Below are positions 24,503 to 26,404 of a stretch of DNA of 26,404 nucleotides, piece after piece (within the stretch, counting starts at the first letter, position 1; each line of letters opens with the position of its first letter). The stretch covers positions 1 to 26,404 of the forward strand of contig UQVZ01000043.1 of the NCBI GenBank assembly GCA_900544675.1, in the 5' to 3' direction. This stretch comes from an uncultured Bacteroides sp. (GTDB lineage: Bacteria; Bacteroidota; Bacteroidia; Bacteroidales; Bacteroidaceae). The notes beneath the pieces are model-generated. The model worked only from the letters and a program-made list of their open reading frames with translations. It did no database searches and was not told where the DNA came from. Made by a program: the position numbers and the translations under genes.

Positions 24503-24561
24503 CTCATTAGGGCGTTTTCTTCACGCACCGCTGACGCTAATGCTAAAAACACCCCAATGAG
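24503..24561. repeat. 16-base imperfect inverted repeat before the relaxase
   Basis: CTCATTAGGGCGTTTT (24503-24518) and AAAACACCCCAATGAG (24546-24561) pair at 14 of 16 positions around a 27-base loop, about 110 bases before the relaxase ATG. It is the best single candidate for the oriT dyad bound by the relaxase. Confidence 0.65.
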
Positions 24562-24671
24562 CCAACGGGGTTACACCCCTCTGGACACCCCCGTTTGCCC
24601 CGTGCGGCACGACCGCAGGCGGACGGATACCGACAAACAATTTGTAGAACCTAAAAAAACAAGAAACAAAC

Positions 24672-26042
24672 ATGGGATACATAAGCATCCAAATCAACAA
24701 GGCGAAAGGGGCGGCTGACACGGGCGCATCCGACCACATAGAACGCAAAACAATGCCCAAGAACGCCGACCCCACACGCACCCATCTCAACCGTGAACTG
24801 GTGGAGTTCCCCGACGGTGTGGCAGACCGCACCGAAGCGATAAGCCACCGCATCCACACGGCAGGCATCAGACGAAAAATTACTCCCGACCAAGTACGGG
24901 CAATCCGCATCGTGCTTTCGGGTTCGCATGAAGATATGGTGAGAGTGCAGGACGAAGGCAGGCTGGGTGAATGGTGCGATGACAACCTGCAATGGCTGCA
25001 CCGCACATTCGGCAGGGAGAACACCGTTTCGGCAGTGCTGCACATGGACGAACACACGCCGCACATCCATGCAACGGTCGTACCGATAGTGACGGGAGAG
25101 CGCAGGAAAGCCAAGAAGAAACAAGCGGACAGCAAACGCACCTACCGCAAGAAAGCCAACGCCGTGCGTTTGTGTGCCGATGACCTCCTGACCCGTGAAA
25201 GGCTTGTCGCTTACCACGACAGCTACGCCGCAGCGATGGCGAAGTACGGATTGCAGCGTGGCATACGAGGTTCGGAAGCACGGCACACAACCACCGCCCA
25301 ATACTACCGTGACCTGAAACGGCAGACGGGAGAGCTTGAAGCCAACGTGCAGCAGTTGCAGACCGAACGCCAACAGGCAAAGCAGGAACTTGACGAAGTC
25401 AAAAAAGAAATCAAGTCGGAGAAGCTGGAAGCCGCCAAGACCGAGGCGAAAGCGGCACTCGTGGCAAAAGTAGGTTCTCTTTTGGGTAGCGGCAGACTGA
25501 AAGAGTTGGAAGCCGACAACCGAACCTTGCAAGGCGAGGTTGCCGCCCGTGACGAGAGTATCGAATTATTGCAAAAGCAGATGGAGCGGCTGCAGGAGGA
25601 ACACAGCCGCCAATTGATGGAACTGCAAGCCAAGCACCGCAGGGAAATGGCGGACAAGGAAGCGGCACACCAAGAGGAAGTGTCATTCCTAAAATCCATT
25701 ATCCAAAAAGCCAAGAAATGGTTTCCGCTGTTTCAAGAGCTGGTGTATATGGAGAAGTTCTGCCTTAAAGTCGGCTTCAACGAAAGGCAGACTGCCACGC
25801 TCATCAGCGGCAAACCGCTGTTCTACGAGGGCGAGCTCTATTCGGAAGAGCACAGGCGGCAGTTCACGACCGAGGAAGCAGGCTTCCAAGTGGTAAAAGA
25901 CCCGAAAGACAAGTCAAAACTTGTACTTTGCATCGAAGGAAAACCTATTGGAGAGTGGTTCAAGGAACAATTTAATAAACTGTTTTCTTCCGTACGCAGA
26001 ACAGTTGCGCCACTCAAAAAAGGCAAGGGTATGGGATTATAA
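24672..26042 (+). CDS. MobV family relaxase (Pre/Mob type)
   Basis: A 456-residue relaxase that nicks oriT and leads the strand during mobilization. The N-terminal catalytic domain shows motif I HIER, with His22 in the place of the active-site histidine of MobM of pMV158, then SRSHLN-like PTRTHLNREL (about 34-43). The metal-binding motif HMDEHTPHIH is at 124-133 (HxDExxPHxH, the MobV three-histidine site). Residues about 215-330 are a long charged heptad-rich coiled coil (ELEANVQQLQTERQQAKQEL...), as in MobV proteins where it helps dimerisation. A globular tail follows (about 340-456). No type IV secretion genes are near, so transfer must use a helper's machinery. Confidence 0.93.
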   Translation: MGYISIQINKAKGAADTGASDHIERKTMPKNADPTRTHLNRELVEFPDGVADRTEAISHRIHTAGIRRKITPDQVRAIRIVLSGSHEDMVRVQDEGRLGEWCDDNLQWLHRTFGRENTVSAVLHMDEHTPHIHATVVPIVTGERRKAKKKQADSKRTYRKKANAVRLCADDLLTRERLVAYHDSYAAAMAKYGLQRGIRGSEARHTTTAQYYRDLKRQTGELEANVQQLQTERQQAKQELDEVKKEIKSEKLEAAKTEAKAALVAKVGSLLGSGRLKELEADNRTLQGEVAARDESIELLQKQMERLQEEHSRQLMELQAKHRREMADKEAAHQEEVSFLKSIIQKAKKWFPLFQELVYMEKFCLKVGFNERQTATLISGKPLFYEGELYSEEHRRQFTTEEAGFQVVKDPKDKSKLVLCIEGKPIGEWFKEQFNKLFSSVRRTVAPLKKGKGMGL

Positions 26043-26051
26043 ACAATACCC

Positions 26052-26110
26052 ATGAGAGAATGGTAAGTTTGTATTTGGGTACGCCCAAAACTGATTTACT
26101 ATTCTCTCAT
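26052..26110. repeat. 59-base near-palindrome after the relaxase, possible element end
   Basis: The left arm at 26052-26079 begins ATGAGAGAAT and ends TTTGGG. The right arm at 26084-26110 begins CCCAAAA and ends ATTCTCTCAT. The arms pair over most of their 27-28 bases with a few mismatches, around the 4-base centre TACG. No T-run follows, so it is a poor terminator. TAAGTTTG (26064-26071) in the left arm also matches the -7 consensus. Confidence 0.75.
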
Positions 26111-26132
26111 AAGTTAAAAGCTTTACTCTAAA

Positions 26133-26381
26133 TTACAGTTCCGCTATTCCAAGAAACTTGCTCATACGTTCAACACACTTCTTTTTCTGAGTGAGGTTAG
26201 GATGCACATAAAGATTAAGTGTAGTTGACACGTTGGAATGACCGAGTATTACACTTACAGTTTTATAATCGCATTGACTTTCTATACACCGAGTTGCAAA
26301 AGTGTGCCGAAGTCCGTGAAATACGATTTGAGGTATGTCAAGACGTTTTAACCTGAGTTTTGGATAATGAACCGACTTCAA
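26133..26381 (-). pseudogene. C-terminal part of a second tyrosine recombinase, apparently broken
   Basis: About 82 residues form the end of a catalytic domain: FHGLRHTFATRC (His-x-x-Arg), ILGHSN (second His) and the nucleophile Tyr in TTLNLYVHP, followed by a short basic tail. The frame begins with TTG at 26381, and an in-frame TAA precedes it directly (26382-26384). A whole recombinase needs at least about 200 more N-terminal residues. The window ends 20 bases further on, so a nonsense mutation, frameshift or junction cannot be told apart. Its sequence type differs from the integrase at 22017, so it is not a duplicate, and it lies in the opposite direction. Relatives include phage integrases and the DNA invertases of Bacteroides. 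Confidence 0.8.
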
Positions 26382-26404
26382 TTATGCAGGGATGAAGACA
26401 AGTA

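Larger units (their letters stand above)
24091..24671. other. Structured non-coding region, candidate oriT
   Basis: About 580 bases before the relaxase with at least three hairpin systems: a two-tier stem at 24151-24241, GTTGTGCCG/CGGCACAAC at 24368-24399 with an inner GGCA/TGCC, and a 16-base imperfect repeat at 24503-24561. GATGA/ATCATC motifs are frequent at 24098-24310. The position just upstream of a relaxase gene and the density of stems fit a transfer origin and control region. A 135-residue frame at 24103-24510 is open throughout, but its odd composition (Cys/His/Arg mix, no domain) and the stems argue against it being a gene. Confidence 0.5.
21914..26107. mobile_element. Small mobilizable element (integrase + MobV relaxase), Tn5520-like plan
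   Basis: The proposed unit carries a tyrosine integrase, a small overlapping gene, a structured non-coding centre and a MobV relaxase, with no self-transfer genes, so it would need a helper conjugative element. Outer limits are tentative: CTGATTTAnnAnTCTCT occurs as a direct repeat at 21914-21930 and 26091-26107 (14 of 17 bases alike), the second copy lying in the palindrome after the relaxase. At about 4.2 kb it matches the size class and two-gene logic of Tn5520 from Bacteroides. Identity to Tn5520 itself cannot be judged. The relaxase end is visibly richer in GC than the flanking DNA on its right. Confidence 0.7.

Noticed and set aside
24103..24510. 135-residue frame before the relaxase
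   Set aside because: It stays open but runs through three inverted repeats, has no recognisable motif and changes character halfway. Kept only as part of the structured region; a conserved homologue would reopen it.
24651..25532. 293-codon minus-strand frame opposite the relaxase
   Set aside because: It overlaps a relaxase with clear catalytic motifs and is the expected shadow of GC-rich coding DNA.
26052..26110. Terminator shared by the relaxase and the recombinase fragment
   Set aside because: The stem is very long but neither side is followed by a T-run, and its sequence partly recurs at the left side of the element.

Overview
The window looks like a chromosomal segment of a Bacteroidales bacterium (Bacteroides or Phocaeicola type). 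The reasons are: TAnnTTTG-type -7 promoter elements upstream of most genes, some with a TTTG element 19-21 bases further up; few strong Shine-Dalgarno sites; the gene order tig-clpP-clpX-recQ; a tandem-domain 2-hydroxyacyl-CoA dehydratase activase; and a Bacteroides-type tyrosine integrase with a MobV relaxase. No database search was possible, so names rest on motifs and family knowledge.

Layout. The first 52 bases are the 3' part of a tRNA-Gly, followed by about 380 bases of repeat-rich non-coding DNA. From 437 to 2968 (minus) lie a radical SAM enzyme and a fused Memo/AMMECR1 exported protein, together the AmmeMemoRadiSam set. Next come an Hsp20 chaperone (+), a YitT-family membrane protein (-), a glycine-zipper lipoprotein (+) and a 1416-residue activase (-). 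From 10257 to 16190 (minus) is a protein quality-control block: trigger factor, ClpP and ClpX, then RecQ helicase, several with their own recognisable promoters. A divergent pair follows: the LPS-export ATPase LptB (-) and MlaE-MlaF lipid-transport subunits (+). Then come a TolQ/ExbB-like protein, tRNA-Ser(GGA), a TatD nuclease and a short-chain polyprenyl diphosphate synthase, all on the minus strand.

From about 21.85 kb the sequence changes to a compact mobile element of about 4.2 kb. It holds a tyrosine integrase with a small RhuM-like protein overlapping it by ATGA, a strong terminator, about 0.9 kb of highly structured DNA with almost no credible genes (probably the transfer origin and control region), and a MobV relaxase whose active-site histidines are visible. 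Its two-gene int/mob plan resembles very small Bacteroides mobilizable transposons such as Tn5520. A near-palindrome of 59 bases lies just after the relaxase, and beyond it is the 3' part of a second, unrelated tyrosine recombinase that appears broken.

The most interesting part is this element: a minimal integrase/relaxase unit, a duplicated 67-base promoter-like module, interleaved dyads that could form a pseudoknot, a multi-hairpin candidate oriT, and a palindromic end. The host part is ordinary except for the AmmeMemoRadiSam fusion, an orphan TolQ-like protein with a signal peptide, and MlaEF without an adjacent MCE protein.
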